Assembly (NCBI RefSeq): GCF_003259195.1
Contig: NZ_QJPK01000003.1
Span: 1 to 64,000, forward strand
Length of the DNA: 64,000 bases
Origin: Paracoccus sediminilitoris
GTDB lineage: Bacteria; Pseudomonadota; Alphaproteobacteria; Rhodobacterales; Rhodobacteraceae
Reading direction: 5' to 3'
The notes under the pieces were generated by a model that worked only from the letters and a program-made list of their open reading frames with translations, was not told the origin of the DNA and searched no databases. Both the position numbers and the translations under genes were made by a program. How positions within the stretch are numbered: position 1 is the first letter of the stretch; each line of letters begins with the position of its first letter. Positions 47,352 to 57,167 of the stretch are shown here, piece by piece.

Positions 47352-48341
47352 ATGTCTCTGATCAAATCGCTTCTGGCGGGCTCGGCCCTGACGGCATTGA
47401 CGACGGGCGTGGCGTTTGCCGAACCGGCCCTGATCTTCGATCTGGGTGGCAAGTTCGACAAATCCTTCAACGAGGCCGCCTTCCACGGCGCTCAGCGTTG
47501 GGTCGAGGAAACCGGCGGCACCTATCGCGAGCTGGAGATGCAGTCCGAGGCACAGCGCGAGCAGGCCCTGCGCCGTCTGGCCGAGGTCGGAGCCAACCCC
47601 ATCGTCATGACCGGCTTTGCCTTCGGTGACGTGCTGACGCAGATCGCGGGCGATTATCCCGACACGAAATTCGCCATCATCGACATGGTCGTCGATGCGC
47701 CGAACGTCCAGTCCGTGGTCTTTGCCGAGGAACAGGGCAGCTATCTGGCCGGCGTCATGGCGGGCATGAAGTCGGAAACCGGCACCGTGGGCTTCATCGG
47801 CGGCATGGACATCCCGCTGATCCACAAGTTTGAATGCGGCTTTGCGCAGGGCTTCAAGGCGACCCAGCCCGAAGGCAAGGTCGTCATCAACTATACCGGC
47901 ACCACGCCTGCCGCCTGGAACGACCCCGTCAAGGGCGGCGAGTTGGCCCGCGCGCAGAAATCCCAAGGCGCGGACGTGATCTATGCGGCCGCTGGCGGCA
48001 CCGGCATCGGCGTGCTGCAGGCCGCAGCCGATGAAGGCATCCTGTCGATCGGCGTGGACAGCAACCAGAACCACCTGCATCCGGGCCAAGTGCTGACCTC
48101 GATGGTCAAGCGCGTGGACAATGCGGTCTATGACGCCTTCACCGCCGGCACCGACCTGGAACCCGGCGTCAAGGTCATGGACCTGGCTGCGGGCGGCGTC
48201 GATGTCGCGGTGGACGATGCCAACAAGGACTTGGTGGACGCCGAAATGCAGGCCGCCGTCGACGAGGCCAAGGCCGGCATCGCCTCGGGCGAGATCAAGG
48301 TCCACGACTATATGACCGACAACAGCTGCCCGGCATCCTGA
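47352..48341 (+). CDS. BMP-family ABC transporter substrate-binding lipoprotein-like protein (nucleoside)
   Basis: 329 residues from ATG 47352 (GAGG six bases upstream). Signal peptide LLAGSALTALTTGVAFA; no lipobox Cys at the cleavage site, so probably soluble periplasmic. BMP/PnrA fold: ALIFDLGGKFDKSFNEAAFH, FGDVLTQIAGDYPDTKFAII, VVFAEEQGSYLAGVMAGMKS, FIGGMDIPLIHKFECGFAQG. BMP proteins bind purine nucleosides. Heads a transport operon, stop overlapping the ATPase gene. Confidence 0.92.
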   Translation: MSLIKSLLAGSALTALTTGVAFAEPALIFDLGGKFDKSFNEAAFHGAQRWVEETGGTYRELEMQSEAQREQALRRLAEVGANPIVMTGFAFGDVLTQIAGDYPDTKFAIIDMVVDAPNVQSVVFAEEQGSYLAGVMAGMKSETGTVGFIGGMDIPLIHKFECGFAQGFKATQPEGKVVINYTGTTPAAWNDPVKGGELARAQKSQGADVIYAAAGGTGIGVLQAAADEGILSIGVDSNQNHLHPGQVLTSMVKRVDNAVYDAFTAGTDLEPGVKVMDLAAGGVDVAVDDANKDLVDAEMQAAVDEAKAGIASGEIKVHDYMTDNSCPAS

Positions 48342-49990
48342 TGACCGCCGCAAGCGACATGATGGGGGGGCGGTCGGCCACGACCGCCCCCGCTGCTATC
48401 GAGCTGCGCGGCATCTCGAAGGCATTCGGGCCCGTCCAGGCAAACCGTAACATCAACCTGTCCGTCCCCAAGGGCACGATCCACGGCATCATCGGCGAAA
48501 ACGGCGCCGGCAAATCGACGCTGATGTCGATCCTCTATGGTTTCTACAAGCCCGACAGCGGGCAGGTGCTGGTCAACGGCCAGCCTATCACCATCGCCGA
48601 CAGCCAGACCGCGATCCGCGCGGGCATCGGCATGGTCTTCCAGCATTTCAAGCTGGTGCAGAATTTCACGGTGCTGGAAAACATCATTCTGGGCGTCGAG
48701 GATGGTGCGTTGCTGCGCCCCTCGCTGTCCAAGGCGCGCGGCGTGCTGAAGCAGCTGGCCACCGAATACCAGCTGAACGTCGACCCCGACGAGACGATCG
48801 AGAACCTGTCGGTCGGCCACCAGCAGCGGGTCGAGATCCTGAAGGCGTTGTACCGTCAGGCCGACATTCTGATCCTGGACGAACCCACGGGCGTGCTGAC
48901 CCCTGCCGAGGCCGACCACCTGTTCCGCATCCTGGAAGGGCTGCGCGACGAGGGCAAGACCATCATCCTGATCACCCACAAGCTGCGCGAGATCATGGAC
49001 ATCACCGACAATGTCAGCGTGATGCGCCGCGGAGAGATGGTCGCGTCGGTCAAAACGGCCGAAACGAGCCCGGAGCACCTAGCCGAGCTGATGGTCGGCC
49101 GCAAGGTGCTGCTGAACGTCGAAAAGACCCCCGCCACCCCCAAGGCCCCCATCCTTGAGGTCCGCAACCTGACGATGACCGATATCGAAGGCGTCGAGCG
49201 CCTGCGCGGCATCGACCTGAATATCCGCGCCGGTGAGATCCTAGGGCTGGCGGGCGTCAGTGGCAACGGCCAGACGACCCTGCTAGAGATCCTGGGCGGC
49301 TATCCCCCCAAGGGCAGCAAGGTCGGCGGAGAGATCCGCATGAACGGCGCCCCCCTGCCCATCGGCGGACGCGGCTGCGACGCCGCGCAGCGCCGCCGGT
49401 CGGGCATCGGCCACATCCCCGAGGATCGTCAGGTCGAAGGGTTGATCATGGATTTTGCGGCCTGGGAAAACGTCGCCTTTGGCTGGCAGGACGCGCCCGA
49501 ATTCACCAAGGGCATGCTGATGGACAATGCCGCCATCCGCGCCGACGCTGCCGCCAAGATGGAGCGTTTCGACGTCCGCCCGCGCAACCCGAACCTGGCG
49601 GCGCGCAATTTTTCCGGCGGCAACCAGCAAAAGATCGTCGTCGCCCGGGAAATCGAACGCAACCCCGACCTGCTGCTGATCGGCCAGCCGACGCGCGGCG
49701 TCGATATCGGCGCGATCGAGTTCATCCACAAGCAGATCGTGGCGCTGCGCGACGCAGGCAAGGCGATCCTGCTGGTCAGCGTCGAGCTGGACGAGATCCT
49801 GGCCCTTTCTGACCGCATCGCCGTCATGTTCGACGGCCGCATCATGGGCGAACGCCTGCCCGGAAACACCACCACGGGCGAACTGGGCCTGCTGATGGCG
49901 GGCGTCACCGATACCGACCATACCCCCGAAAACGCGGGCATCCCCCCAGGGACCGCCCATGTCGACGACCTGCCGCAGGAGCCCGTCTGA
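48341..49990 (+). CDS. ABC transporter ATPase with two nucleotide-binding domains (nucleoside import)
   Basis: 549 residues, tandem NBDs. First: Walker A GENGAGKSTLMS, signature LSVGHQQRVEI, Walker B ILILDEPTGVLTPAE. Second: Walker A GVSGNGQTTL, signature FSGGNQQKIVVAREI, but the Walker B segment reads LLLIGQPTRGVDIGA, so the Asp and catalytic Glu are lost. This degenerate second site is typical of BMP-linked ATPases. ATG overlaps the BMP stop; operon continues with two permeases. Confidence 0.95.
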   Translation: MTAASDMMGGRSATTAPAAIELRGISKAFGPVQANRNINLSVPKGTIHGIIGENGAGKSTLMSILYGFYKPDSGQVLVNGQPITIADSQTAIRAGIGMVFQHFKLVQNFTVLENIILGVEDGALLRPSLSKARGVLKQLATEYQLNVDPDETIENLSVGHQQRVEILKALYRQADILILDEPTGVLTPAEADHLFRILEGLRDEGKTIILITHKLREIMDITDNVSVMRRGEMVASVKTAETSPEHLAELMVGRKVLLNVEKTPATPKAPILEVRNLTMTDIEGVERLRGIDLNIRAGEILGLAGVSGNGQTTLLEILGGYPPKGSKVGGEIRMNGAPLPIGGRGCDAAQRRRSGIGHIPEDRQVEGLIMDFAAWENVAFGWQDAPEFTKGMLMDNAAIRADAAAKMERFDVRPRNPNLAARNFSGGNQQKIVVAREIERNPDLLLIGQPTRGVDIGAIEFIHKQIVALRDAGKAILLVSVELDEILALSDRIAVMFDGRIMGERLPGNTTTGELGLLMAGVTDTDHTPENAGIPPGTAHVDDLPQEPV

Positions 49991-51093
49991 TGGAGAAGAT
50001 GCCGAAATGGGCTGACGTGATCCTGACGCCGCTGATCTCGCTGATCCTGGCCATGGCGATATCGGCGCTGGTGATCCTGGCCATCGGGGAAAGCCCCGTC
50101 ATGGCGATGAAGACCATGGTCGAAGGGGCGCTCGGCTCCAGCTATGGCTGGGGGTTCACGCTCTATTACGCGACGAACTTCATCTTTACCGGGCTGGCGG
50201 TGATGGTCGCCTATCATGCCAGCCTGTTCAATATCGGCGGCGAGGGCCAAGCCGCGATGGGTGGCCTGGGCGTCGCGCTGGTACTGCTGTACCTGCCGCT
50301 GCCGCATTGGGCCATCGCCCTGCCGGTCGCCATGATCGGGGCTGCAGCCTTCGGCGCGGCATGGGCCTTCATTCCCGCCTATCTTCAGGCGAAACGCGGC
50401 AGCCATATCGTCATCACCACGATCATGTTCAACTTCATCGCCGCCGCCGCGCTGAACTATGTGCTGGTCAACAAGTTGCGCCCGGTGGGCAGCATGGACC
50501 CCGCATCTGCGCGCTTCCCCGAATCTACCAACATCCCCGCCCTGACCGACATCGCGGCGGGACTGGGGCTGGAATGGGGCAAGAACACCCCTGTCAACAT
50601 CACCTTCCTGGTGGCCATCGTCGCCTGCCTGCTGATCTGGCTGCTGATCTGGCGCACCAGATTGGGATACGAGATCCGCGTGCTGGGCAAATCAGAACCG
50701 GGCGCCGTCTATGCGGGTATCAGCCCGGTGCGCATCACGGTCATCGCGATGCTGATCTCGGGCGGTCTGGCGGGTCTGATGGCCATCAACAACGTCATGG
50801 GCGAATCCGAACGGCTGGTCCTGAACGCGGTCGAGGGGGCGGGCTTCATCGGTATCGCCGTCGCCCTGATGGGCCGCAACCACCCCTTCGGCGTCTTCCT
50901 GGCCGCGCTGCTTTTTGGCTTCCTCTATCAGGGCGGGGGCGAACTGGCGCTGTGGACCAGCATTCCGCGTGAGCTGATCGTGGTCATCCAGGCCCTGGTC
51001 ATCCTGTTCACCGGCGCGCTGGACAACATGGTCCGCATGCCACTGGAACGCATCTTCCTGTCCATGCGACGCACGACCGGAGGCGCGAAATGA
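49990..51093 (+). CDS. ABC transporter permease (BMP/nucleoside system), first subunit
   Basis: 367 residues, eight or more hydrophobic segments, e.g. ILTPLISLILAMAISALVIL, NIGGEGQAAMGGLGVALVLL and HIVITTIMFNFIAAAALNYV. The FNIGGEGQ motif is the coupling-region hallmark of this permease family. Start overlaps the ATPase stop; ends overlapping the second permease (ATGA). Confidence 0.93.
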   Translation: MEKMPKWADVILTPLISLILAMAISALVILAIGESPVMAMKTMVEGALGSSYGWGFTLYYATNFIFTGLAVMVAYHASLFNIGGEGQAAMGGLGVALVLLYLPLPHWAIALPVAMIGAAAFGAAWAFIPAYLQAKRGSHIVITTIMFNFIAAAALNYVLVNKLRPVGSMDPASARFPESTNIPALTDIAAGLGLEWGKNTPVNITFLVAIVACLLIWLLIWRTRLGYEIRVLGKSEPGAVYAGISPVRITVIAMLISGGLAGLMAINNVMGESERLVLNAVEGAGFIGIAVALMGRNHPFGVFLAALLFGFLYQGGGELALWTSIPRELIVVIQALVILFTGALDNMVRMPLERIFLSMRRTTGGAK

Positions 51094-52118
51094 AATTCAA
51101 GGACTCACTGATCGCGCTGATCGTGCTGGGCATCTGCCTGGTCTGGGCCGTCATCGACGGGGGCGCGGCATCCCAGGGGATCGGCAGCGCGCTGCGCCTG
51201 ATGACGCCGCTGCTGCTGGCCTGCCTTGCCGGGCTTTATTCCGAACGCGCCGGTGTCTTCGACATCGGGCTGGAGGGCAAGATGCTGATGGCGGCCTTCA
51301 CCGCCGCATCCGTCGCCTATCTGACCGGCAGTGCCTGGCTGGGCCTGCTGGCGGGCATCGGCGGGTCGCTGGCCCTGTCGCTGGTCCACGGGCTGGCCTC
51401 GATCACCTTCCGAGGCAACCAGCTGATCGCGGGCGTGGCGATCAACTTCCTGGCTTCGGGGCTGACGGTGCTGGTGGGGCAGAACGCCTTTGGCCTGGGC
51501 GGGCGCACGCCCGCGCTGACCGGGGCGGGGCGTTTCCAGCCGATCACCCTGCCCTTTGCCGACGCGCTGCGCGACGTGCCGGTGGTCGGGCCGATCTATT
51601 CGGGGCTGATCTCGGGGAACACGATCCTGGTCTATGTGGCGCTGCTGCTGGTGCCGGTCACGTGGTGGGTGCTGTTCCGCACGCGCTTCGGCCTGCGCCT
51701 GCGCGCGGTTGGGGAAAACCCCGCATCCGTCGATACGGCGGGCGTTTCGGTGACGCGGCTGCGCTATGCCGCTGTCGCCATCTGCGGCATCCTCTGCGGG
51801 ATCGCGGGCGCCTATCTGGCGACGGGCCTGTCGGCGGGTTTCGTCAAGGAAATGACCGCCGGTCGCGGCTTCATCGCCCTTGCGGCGTTGATCTTCGCCA
51901 AGTGGCGTCCATGGCAGGCGCTGTTCGCGACCTTCCTCTTCGGTCTGCTCGAGGCGATCGCCAACCTTTATCCGAACTTGGACCTGGGCTTCATCACGAT
52001 CCCGTCGATGTTCATGAACGCTTTGCCCTACATCCTGACCGTGATCATCCTGGCCGGTTTCGTCGGCCGTGCCATCCCGCCCCGCGCCGGAGGAGAACCC
52101 TATGTCAAAGAGCGCTGA
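51090..52118 (+). CDS. ABC transporter permease (BMP/nucleoside system), second subunit
   Basis: 342 residues, multi-span. Contains FDIGLEGKMLMAAFTAASVA and NQLIAGVAINFLASGLTVLV, typical of the YufQ/NupC-like partner permease. Its last 17 bp overlap the purine-nucleoside phosphorylase gene, so all five genes form one translationally coupled operon. Confidence 0.93.
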   Translation: MKFKDSLIALIVLGICLVWAVIDGGAASQGIGSALRLMTPLLLACLAGLYSERAGVFDIGLEGKMLMAAFTAASVAYLTGSAWLGLLAGIGGSLALSLVHGLASITFRGNQLIAGVAINFLASGLTVLVGQNAFGLGGRTPALTGAGRFQPITLPFADALRDVPVVGPIYSGLISGNTILVYVALLLVPVTWWVLFRTRFGLRLRAVGENPASVDTAGVSVTRLRYAAVAICGILCGIAGAYLATGLSAGFVKEMTAGRGFIALAALIFAKWRPWQALFATFLFGLLEAIANLYPNLDLGFITIPSMFMNALPYILTVIILAGFVGRAIPPRAGGEPYVKER

Positions 52119-52908
52119 GCTGGCCGACCTGATCCGCGACCGCGCCGGCCCCCAGGCGCCGGAATACGGGTTGATCCTGGGGTCGGGCCTTGGGCATCTG
52201 ATCGACATGGTGGATGGCGTGACGATCCCCTATGACGACTTGCCGGGGTTTCCCCATGCGGGCGTGTCGGGCCATGTCCCCCGGCTGGTCATCGGCCAGC
52301 TGGAGGGGCGGCGCGTCGCCATCTTCGGCGGTCGGTCGCATTACTACGAATCGGGTCGCGCCGATGCCATGCGCCTGCCGCTGGAGGTTCTACGCGACCT
52401 GGGCTGCGACAAGCTGATCCTGACCAACGCCGCGGGGTCGTTGCGCGCCGACATCCAGCCCGGTGGGCTGATGATGCTGAACGATCACATCGCCTTTGCC
52501 GGTACGAACCCGCTGATCGGGGAAAAGACCGATGCGCGTTTCGTGCCGCTGACGGACGCGCATGACGTCGCCCTGCGTCAGGCGCTTTCGGATGCCGCCA
52601 AGGCCCAAGGCGTCGACCTGCCCCAAGGCGTCTATTGCTGGTTTTCCGGCCCCAGCTTCGAAACCCCCGCCGAAATCAGGGCCGCACGCGTGCTGGGGGC
52701 CGATGCCGTCGGCATGTCCACCGTCCCCGAGATCATCCTGGGGCGGTTTCTGGGCCTGCGTTGCGCCGCCATCTCGGTCATCACGAATATGGGGGCGGGG
52801 CTGTCGGACGAATCGATCAGCCACGATCACACCAAGGCCATGGCGCCGCTTGGGGCGGCCAAGCTGGAAAAGCTGCTGCGGCATTTCCTGCGCCACGCCG
52901 AAACCTGA
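52102..52908 (+). CDS. Purine-nucleoside phosphorylase (trimeric type)
   Basis: 268 residues from ATG 52102 (GGAGGAGA upstream). Phosphate loop GLILGSGLGHL, FGGRSHYYESG, NAAGSLRADIQPGGLMMLND, and GMSTVPEIILGRFLGLRCAA. It splits inosine or guanosine with phosphate. Placed directly after a nucleoside importer, it would process what the transporter brings in; this assigns the importer to purine nucleosides by context. Confidence 0.93.
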   Translation: MSKSAELADLIRDRAGPQAPEYGLILGSGLGHLIDMVDGVTIPYDDLPGFPHAGVSGHVPRLVIGQLEGRRVAIFGGRSHYYESGRADAMRLPLEVLRDLGCDKLILTNAAGSLRADIQPGGLMMLNDHIAFAGTNPLIGEKTDARFVPLTDAHDVALRQALSDAAKAQGVDLPQGVYCWFSGPSFETPAEIRAARVLGADAVGMSTVPEIILGRFLGLRCAAISVITNMGAGLSDESISHDHTKAMAPLGAAKLEKLLRHFLRHAET

Positions 52909-52916
52909 CAGGGCGC

Positions 52917-52939
52917 GCCGCCGACCCCGATCCGGCGGC
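52917..52939. terminator. Hairpin between convergent PNP and mnmH genes
   Basis: GCCGCCG (52917-52923) and CGGCGGC (52933-52939) pair across a 9-nt loop; no T tract. It lies in the 37-bp gap between two convergent stops. Confidence 0.5.
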
Positions 52940-52945
52940 ACCCCG

Positions 52946-53989
52946 TCAGCCCGGCATCCGGGCCAAGGCGTCTTCAACCGCCCCGGTGGCGGCCTCCAGA
53001 TCAGTCAGGTCGGCCAAGCTGACCGCATGCCCCGTGCCGTCGTCGTGACGCGCACGGTGCTTGTCATAGCGGGGGTCGTAATGGTCACGCAGCAGACCTT
53101 CGGACAGGGCCTGCCATTGCCGGGCCCGCAGCAGCCCGCGCCAGGTCTCGATCCGTTCGGCGGGATGCAGCGGCGTCAGCAGGTCCAGGATATGCGCCAC
53201 GCGGTCCGGATCCTCGACCATGTCGTCATAGCTGTGGGCGGTGAAGGCCGCGCGGGCCTCGACCGGCACTTGCATCTGCAGGCGGGGCGCGGCGCAGATG
53301 GCCTGCCACATGGCCTTGGGGACCGTGATCGCGCCGATGCGGCTGCTTTCGGCCTCGACCAGGACGGGGCGCGCGGGGTCCAGTGATTCCAGCGCGATGG
53401 CCAGCCTGCCCTCGAACATCTTCTGGCTGGGCTGGCCGCCGGGCATGGCGCCGAACAGGCTACCCCGATGGTTGGCCATGCCTTCCAGGTCGATGACCTG
53501 ATGGCCGCGGGCCGCCAAGCGGTTCAGGATTTCGGTCTTGGCACTGCCGGTATTGCCGTCCAGCACGATGACGCGCGAAGGGATCGGCCCGTTCTGCACG
53601 CGGTCGACCACCAGGCGACGCCACGACTTGTAGCCGCCTTCGACCCGGCTGACGCGCCAGCCGATCTGGCCCAGGATGGTCGCGAAGCTGCCCGAACGCT
53701 GCCCGCCCCGCCAGCAATAGACCAAGGGCCGCCAGCCGCCCGGCTTATCGGCCAGCGCCCCCGCGATGTGGCGCGCGGCATTGGCCGACACCAGCGCCGC
53801 GCCGATCTTGCGCGCATCAAAGGGCGAAACCTGCTTGTAGATCGTGCCCACGCGTTCGCGTTCGGCATCGTCCAGCACCGGCAGGTTGATGGCGCCGGGC
53901 AGGTGATCCTCGGCGAATTCGGCGGGCGCGCGCACGTCGATGATGTCATCGAACCCCTCAAGCGAGGGGCCCGCGACCCTGTCCAGCAT
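52946..53989 (-). CDS. mnmH: tRNA 2-selenouridine synthase
   Basis: 347 residues from ATG 53989 (a TTG at 53998 is possible). N-terminal rhodanese domain with the catalytic Cys in LVYCWRGGQRSGSFATIL, then a P-loop domain with VLDGNTGSAKTEILNRLAA. It replaces sulfur by selenium (via geranylated uridine) at U34 of some tRNAs. selD is not in the window. It starts 11 bp after the L,D-transpeptidase stop. Confidence 0.92.
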   Translation of the reverse strand: MLDRVAGPSLEGFDDIIDVRAPAEFAEDHLPGAINLPVLDDAERERVGTIYKQVSPFDARKIGAALVSANAARHIAGALADKPGGWRPLVYCWRGGQRSGSFATILGQIGWRVSRVEGGYKSWRRLVVDRVQNGPIPSRVIVLDGNTGSAKTEILNRLAARGHQVIDLEGMANHRGSLFGAMPGGQPSQKMFEGRLAIALESLDPARPVLVEAESSRIGAITVPKAMWQAICAAPRLQMQVPVEARAAFTAHSYDDMVEDPDRVAHILDLLTPLHPAERIETWRGLLRARQWQALSEGLLRDHYDPRYDKHRARHDDGTGHAVSLADLTDLEAATGAVEDALARMPG

Positions 53990-54000
53990 CAGCGTCAAGT

Positions 54001-54576
54001 TCAGAAGACGTAGACGGGCGTGCCGACCGGCACCTGGTTGAACAGGCTGATCACGGCTTCGTTGCGCATCCGCAGGCAGCCGTTCGACACGGCCGAGCCG
54101 ATCGAGCCGGGCTGCGTCGTGCCGTGGATGCGGATGGCCGTATCCTGGCCCTGCGCGTTGTAAAGATACAGCGCGCGTGCCCCAAGCGGGTTCTGGGGGC
54201 CGCCCGGCATGCCGTCCTCGTATTTCTTGTAAGCAGCGGGGTTGCGTTCGATCATGTCCTGAGTCGGACGCCAGCTGGGCCATTCGACCTTGCGGCCGAT
54301 GGTGGCCTTGCCCTTCCAGACCAGCTCGTCCTTGCCGACGGCCACGCCATAGCGGATCGCCCGACCCGGCGCGATGACGTGATAGAGGAAGAAGTCCTTG
54401 CTGACGACGACGATGCTGCCGACCTCGAAATCGTCGCGGATGGCGACTTCGGTGGGAATATAGGGATCGGTCGCGGGCTTGGTCGCGACGGGGGCCTTGG
54501 GTGCGGCCTGAGCCATCACCAGCGACGGCGCGGCGATCAGCGGCAGGGCCAGCGAAATCAACTGACGGCGGTTCAT
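54001..54576 (-). CDS. L,D-transpeptidase (YkuD family), exported
   Basis: 191 residues from ATG 54576. A Tat-like signal peptide (MNRRQLISLALPLIAAPSLVMAQA). The YkuD domain has FEVGSIVVVSKDFFLYHVIA and the catalytic HGTTQPGSIGSAVSNGCLRM with His, Ser and Cys. Such enzymes make 3-3 cross-links in peptidoglycan or attach proteins to it. The gene is divergent from copA, 161 bp away. Confidence 0.93.
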   Translation of the reverse strand: MNRRQLISLALPLIAAPSLVMAQAAPKAPVATKPATDPYIPTEVAIRDDFEVGSIVVVSKDFFLYHVIAPGRAIRYGVAVGKDELVWKGKATIGRKVEWPSWRPTQDMIERNPAAYKKYEDGMPGGPQNPLGARALYLYNAQGQDTAIRIHGTTQPGSIGSAVSNGCLRMRNEAVISLFNQVPVGTPVYVF

Positions 54577-54737
54577 GGCGGTATTCCTCGTCCGGTGGTT
54601 TTGGTCTGAATACAGGCAAAACACCTGTTGCCGCAACTGATGACCGCATCACGGGTCAGGGATGGCTTGATCATGCGGCTTAAACTTCACACATGAAGGT
54701 GGTGGGTTGACCCCCGGACCGCAACCCCGCATCCCCG

Positions 54738-57167
54738 ATGCATCAGCCGAAAGCGACCGCCGACATGACAGCCCTTCTGGACCTGCCCGTGCCGGGCATG
54801 AACTGCGCATCCTGCGCGGGCCGCATCGAGCGCGCCCTGTCGGCCCTGCCCGGCATCAGCGATCTTTCGGTCAATCCCGCCACCCGGCACGCCCGGATGC
54901 AGACCCATGACCTTCCCCTGGCCCGGATCACCGAAGCGCTGGACAGGGCCGGCTATCCCGCCCAGCTGACCACCACCCGCCTGCAGGTCCAGGGCATGAG
55001 CTGCGCGTCCTGCCAAGGACGCGTCCAGCGCGGGCTGGAGCAGGCCCCGCAGGTCGCCTCGGCACAGGTGAACCTGGCCACCGGGCAGGCGCAGGTGGTC
55101 CATGCCCCGAACCTGGAACCCCGTGCCGTGGCGCGGCTGGTCAGCGAACTGGGCTATTCCGCGTCGGTCATCACCGATGGGACGCAGAAACCCGCCATCC
55201 CCGACGAAGCCGCCACCCTGCGCCGCGATTTCCTGATCGCGCTGGCGCTGACGCTGCCGCTGTTCATCGTCGAAATGGGCGGCCATCTTGTACCCGCCTT
55301 TCACGGCTGGCTGCACGGCATGGTGCCCATGCAGGCGCTGTGGATCGGGCAGATGCTGCTGGCGCTGGCGGTGCTGGCGGTTCCGGGGCGGCGGTTCTTC
55401 AGGACCGGGTTCAGGGCCCTGTTGCGCGCTGCCCCCGAAATGAACAGCCTGGTCGCCTTGGGTTCGGGGGCGGCGTTTCTGTATTCGGCTGTGGTCACGC
55501 TAGCTCCTGCGCTGGTGCCCGCCCCATCGCGACACGTCTATTTTGAAGCCGCCGCCGTCATCGTCACCCTGATCCTGATGGGCCGCTGGCTGGAGGCGCG
55601 TGCCAAGGGCCAAGCCGGCGCCGCCATTCGACAGCTGATGGACCTGGCCCCCGACACCGCCACCCTGCTGCGCGACGGCAGGCAGATCGTCCTGCCCATC
55701 GACCAGGTCCAGGTAGGGGACCTGCTGCTGCTGTCGCCGGGCCAGCGCGTTCCCTTGGACGGCGTGATCACCGAAGGGGCGGGTCGCATCGACGAATCGA
55801 TGCTGACGGGCGAACCGGCCCCCGTCGCCAAGATCACGGGCGACACGGTGACCGGCGGCACCGTGAACGGCAGCGCCGCCATGACCATGCGCGTGACCGC
55901 CACGGGGGGCGACACCGTCCTGTCGCGCATCGTCACGTTGGTCGAAGGGGCCCAGAACGCCCGCCTGCCCGTGCAGGCGCTGGTCGACAAGGTGACGCGG
56001 GTTTTCGTGCCCTGCATCATCGCGCTGTCGGTCCTGACGCTGATCCTGTGGCTGATCTTTGGTCCGGGACTGGCGCAGGCGGTCGTGGCGGCGGTAGCGG
56101 TGTTGATCATCGCCTGCCCCTGCGCGATGGGGCTGGCAGTGCCGATGTCGATCCTGGTGGGGACGGGCCGCGGGGCACAGCTGGGCGTGCTGTTCCGCCA
56201 GGGTGACGCGCTGCAAAAGCTGGCAACGGCCCGGATCGTCGGCTTTGACAAGACCGGCACCCTGACCATGGGCCATCCGGCGCTGACCGGAACCTGGACC
56301 GCCGGGATCGATGCCGACCAAGCCCTGCGCCTGACCGCCGCCGCCGAGGCCCGGTCCGAACATCCCTTGGCAGCCGCCTTCGTGACCGCCGCCAAGGGGC
56401 AGGACCTGCCCGCGGCGCAGGCGGTCACCGCCATCGCGGGCCAGGGCCTGCAGGCGCGGGTGCAGGACCGGGACCTGCTGATCGGCAATCTGGCGGCGCT
56501 GGATGCGGCCGGGATCGCGCCCGATCCGACGCTGATGACCCACGCGACCAAGGCCGCCGATCAGGGGGCGACGCCCGTTCACCTGGCCATCGACGGCACG
56601 CATCGCGCCAGCTTCGCGGTCATGGACGCCGCCCGCCCGCAATCGGCCGAGGCCATCGCCGATCTGCACGCCTTGGGGATCACCACCGTGATGCTGTCGG
56701 GCGACACGCCCGCGACCGCCCGCGCCATGGGGACCAGCCTCGGGATCGACGACGCTCGTGGCGGTCTGTCGCCCGAAGACAAACTGACCCTGATCCGCGA
56801 CATGGGCGATGACAGCGTCTTCGTCGGCGACGGGATCAACGATGCCCCGGCCTTGGCCGCCGCCCGCACGGGCATCGCCATCGGCACGGGCACCGACATC
56901 GCCATCGAAACCGCCGACGCCGTGCTGATGTCGGGCGATCCGGGCGGTGTGCCGCGCGCCATCGCGTTGTCGCGGGCCGTGATGCGCAACATCCGCCAGA
57001 ACCTGTTCTGGGCCTTTGCCTACAACGTCGCGCTGGTGCCGGTTGCAATGGGCGTGCTGGTGCCCTTTGGTGGACCGCAGATGTCGCCGATGCTGGGGGC
57101 GGGGGCGATGGCGCTGTCCTCGGTCTTCGTGGTCGGCAATGCCCTGCGCTTGAGGAAGGCCGGATGA
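54738..57167 (+). CDS. copA: Copper-transporting P1B-type ATPase
   Basis: 809 residues. Two N-terminal heavy-metal domains (PGMNCASCAGRIERAL and QGMSCASCQGRVQRGL), eight spans, CPC in IACPCAMGLAVPMS, phosphorylation site GFDKTGTLTMGH, HP motif RSEHPLAAAF and hinge VGDGINDAPALAAA. The YN and MxxSS residues of spans 7-8 (AYNVALVPVAMG; MALSSVFVVGNALRL) mark Cu(I) specificity. Starts at ATG 54738 or 54765. No CueR gene adjoins; a palindrome CTTCA-CACA-TGAAG lies at 54685-54698 upstream. Confidence 0.95.
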   Translation: MHQPKATADMTALLDLPVPGMNCASCAGRIERALSALPGISDLSVNPATRHARMQTHDLPLARITEALDRAGYPAQLTTTRLQVQGMSCASCQGRVQRGLEQAPQVASAQVNLATGQAQVVHAPNLEPRAVARLVSELGYSASVITDGTQKPAIPDEAATLRRDFLIALALTLPLFIVEMGGHLVPAFHGWLHGMVPMQALWIGQMLLALAVLAVPGRRFFRTGFRALLRAAPEMNSLVALGSGAAFLYSAVVTLAPALVPAPSRHVYFEAAAVIVTLILMGRWLEARAKGQAGAAIRQLMDLAPDTATLLRDGRQIVLPIDQVQVGDLLLLSPGQRVPLDGVITEGAGRIDESMLTGEPAPVAKITGDTVTGGTVNGSAAMTMRVTATGGDTVLSRIVTLVEGAQNARLPVQALVDKVTRVFVPCIIALSVLTLILWLIFGPGLAQAVVAAVAVLIIACPCAMGLAVPMSILVGTGRGAQLGVLFRQGDALQKLATARIVGFDKTGTLTMGHPALTGTWTAGIDADQALRLTAAAEARSEHPLAAAFVTAAKGQDLPAAQAVTAIAGQGLQARVQDRDLLIGNLAALDAAGIAPDPTLMTHATKAADQGATPVHLAIDGTHRASFAVMDAARPQSAEAIADLHALGITTVMLSGDTPATARAMGTSLGIDDARGGLSPEDKLTLIRDMGDDSVFVGDGINDAPALAAARTGIAIGTGTDIAIETADAVLMSGDPGGVPRAIALSRAVMRNIRQNLFWAFAYNVALVPVAMGVLVPFGGPQMSPMLGAGAMALSSVFVVGNALRLRKAG

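Noticed and set aside
49600..49740. Second ATPase half of the nucleoside transporter as a broken domain
   Set aside because: Loss of the Walker B acids is usual in BMP-linked ATPases, so it is not a mutation of this strain.
52946..54652. Possible fusion of MnmH with an upstream part (568 codons)
   Set aside because: The upstream part is the L,D-transpeptidase region read in another frame; MnmH begins at 53989.
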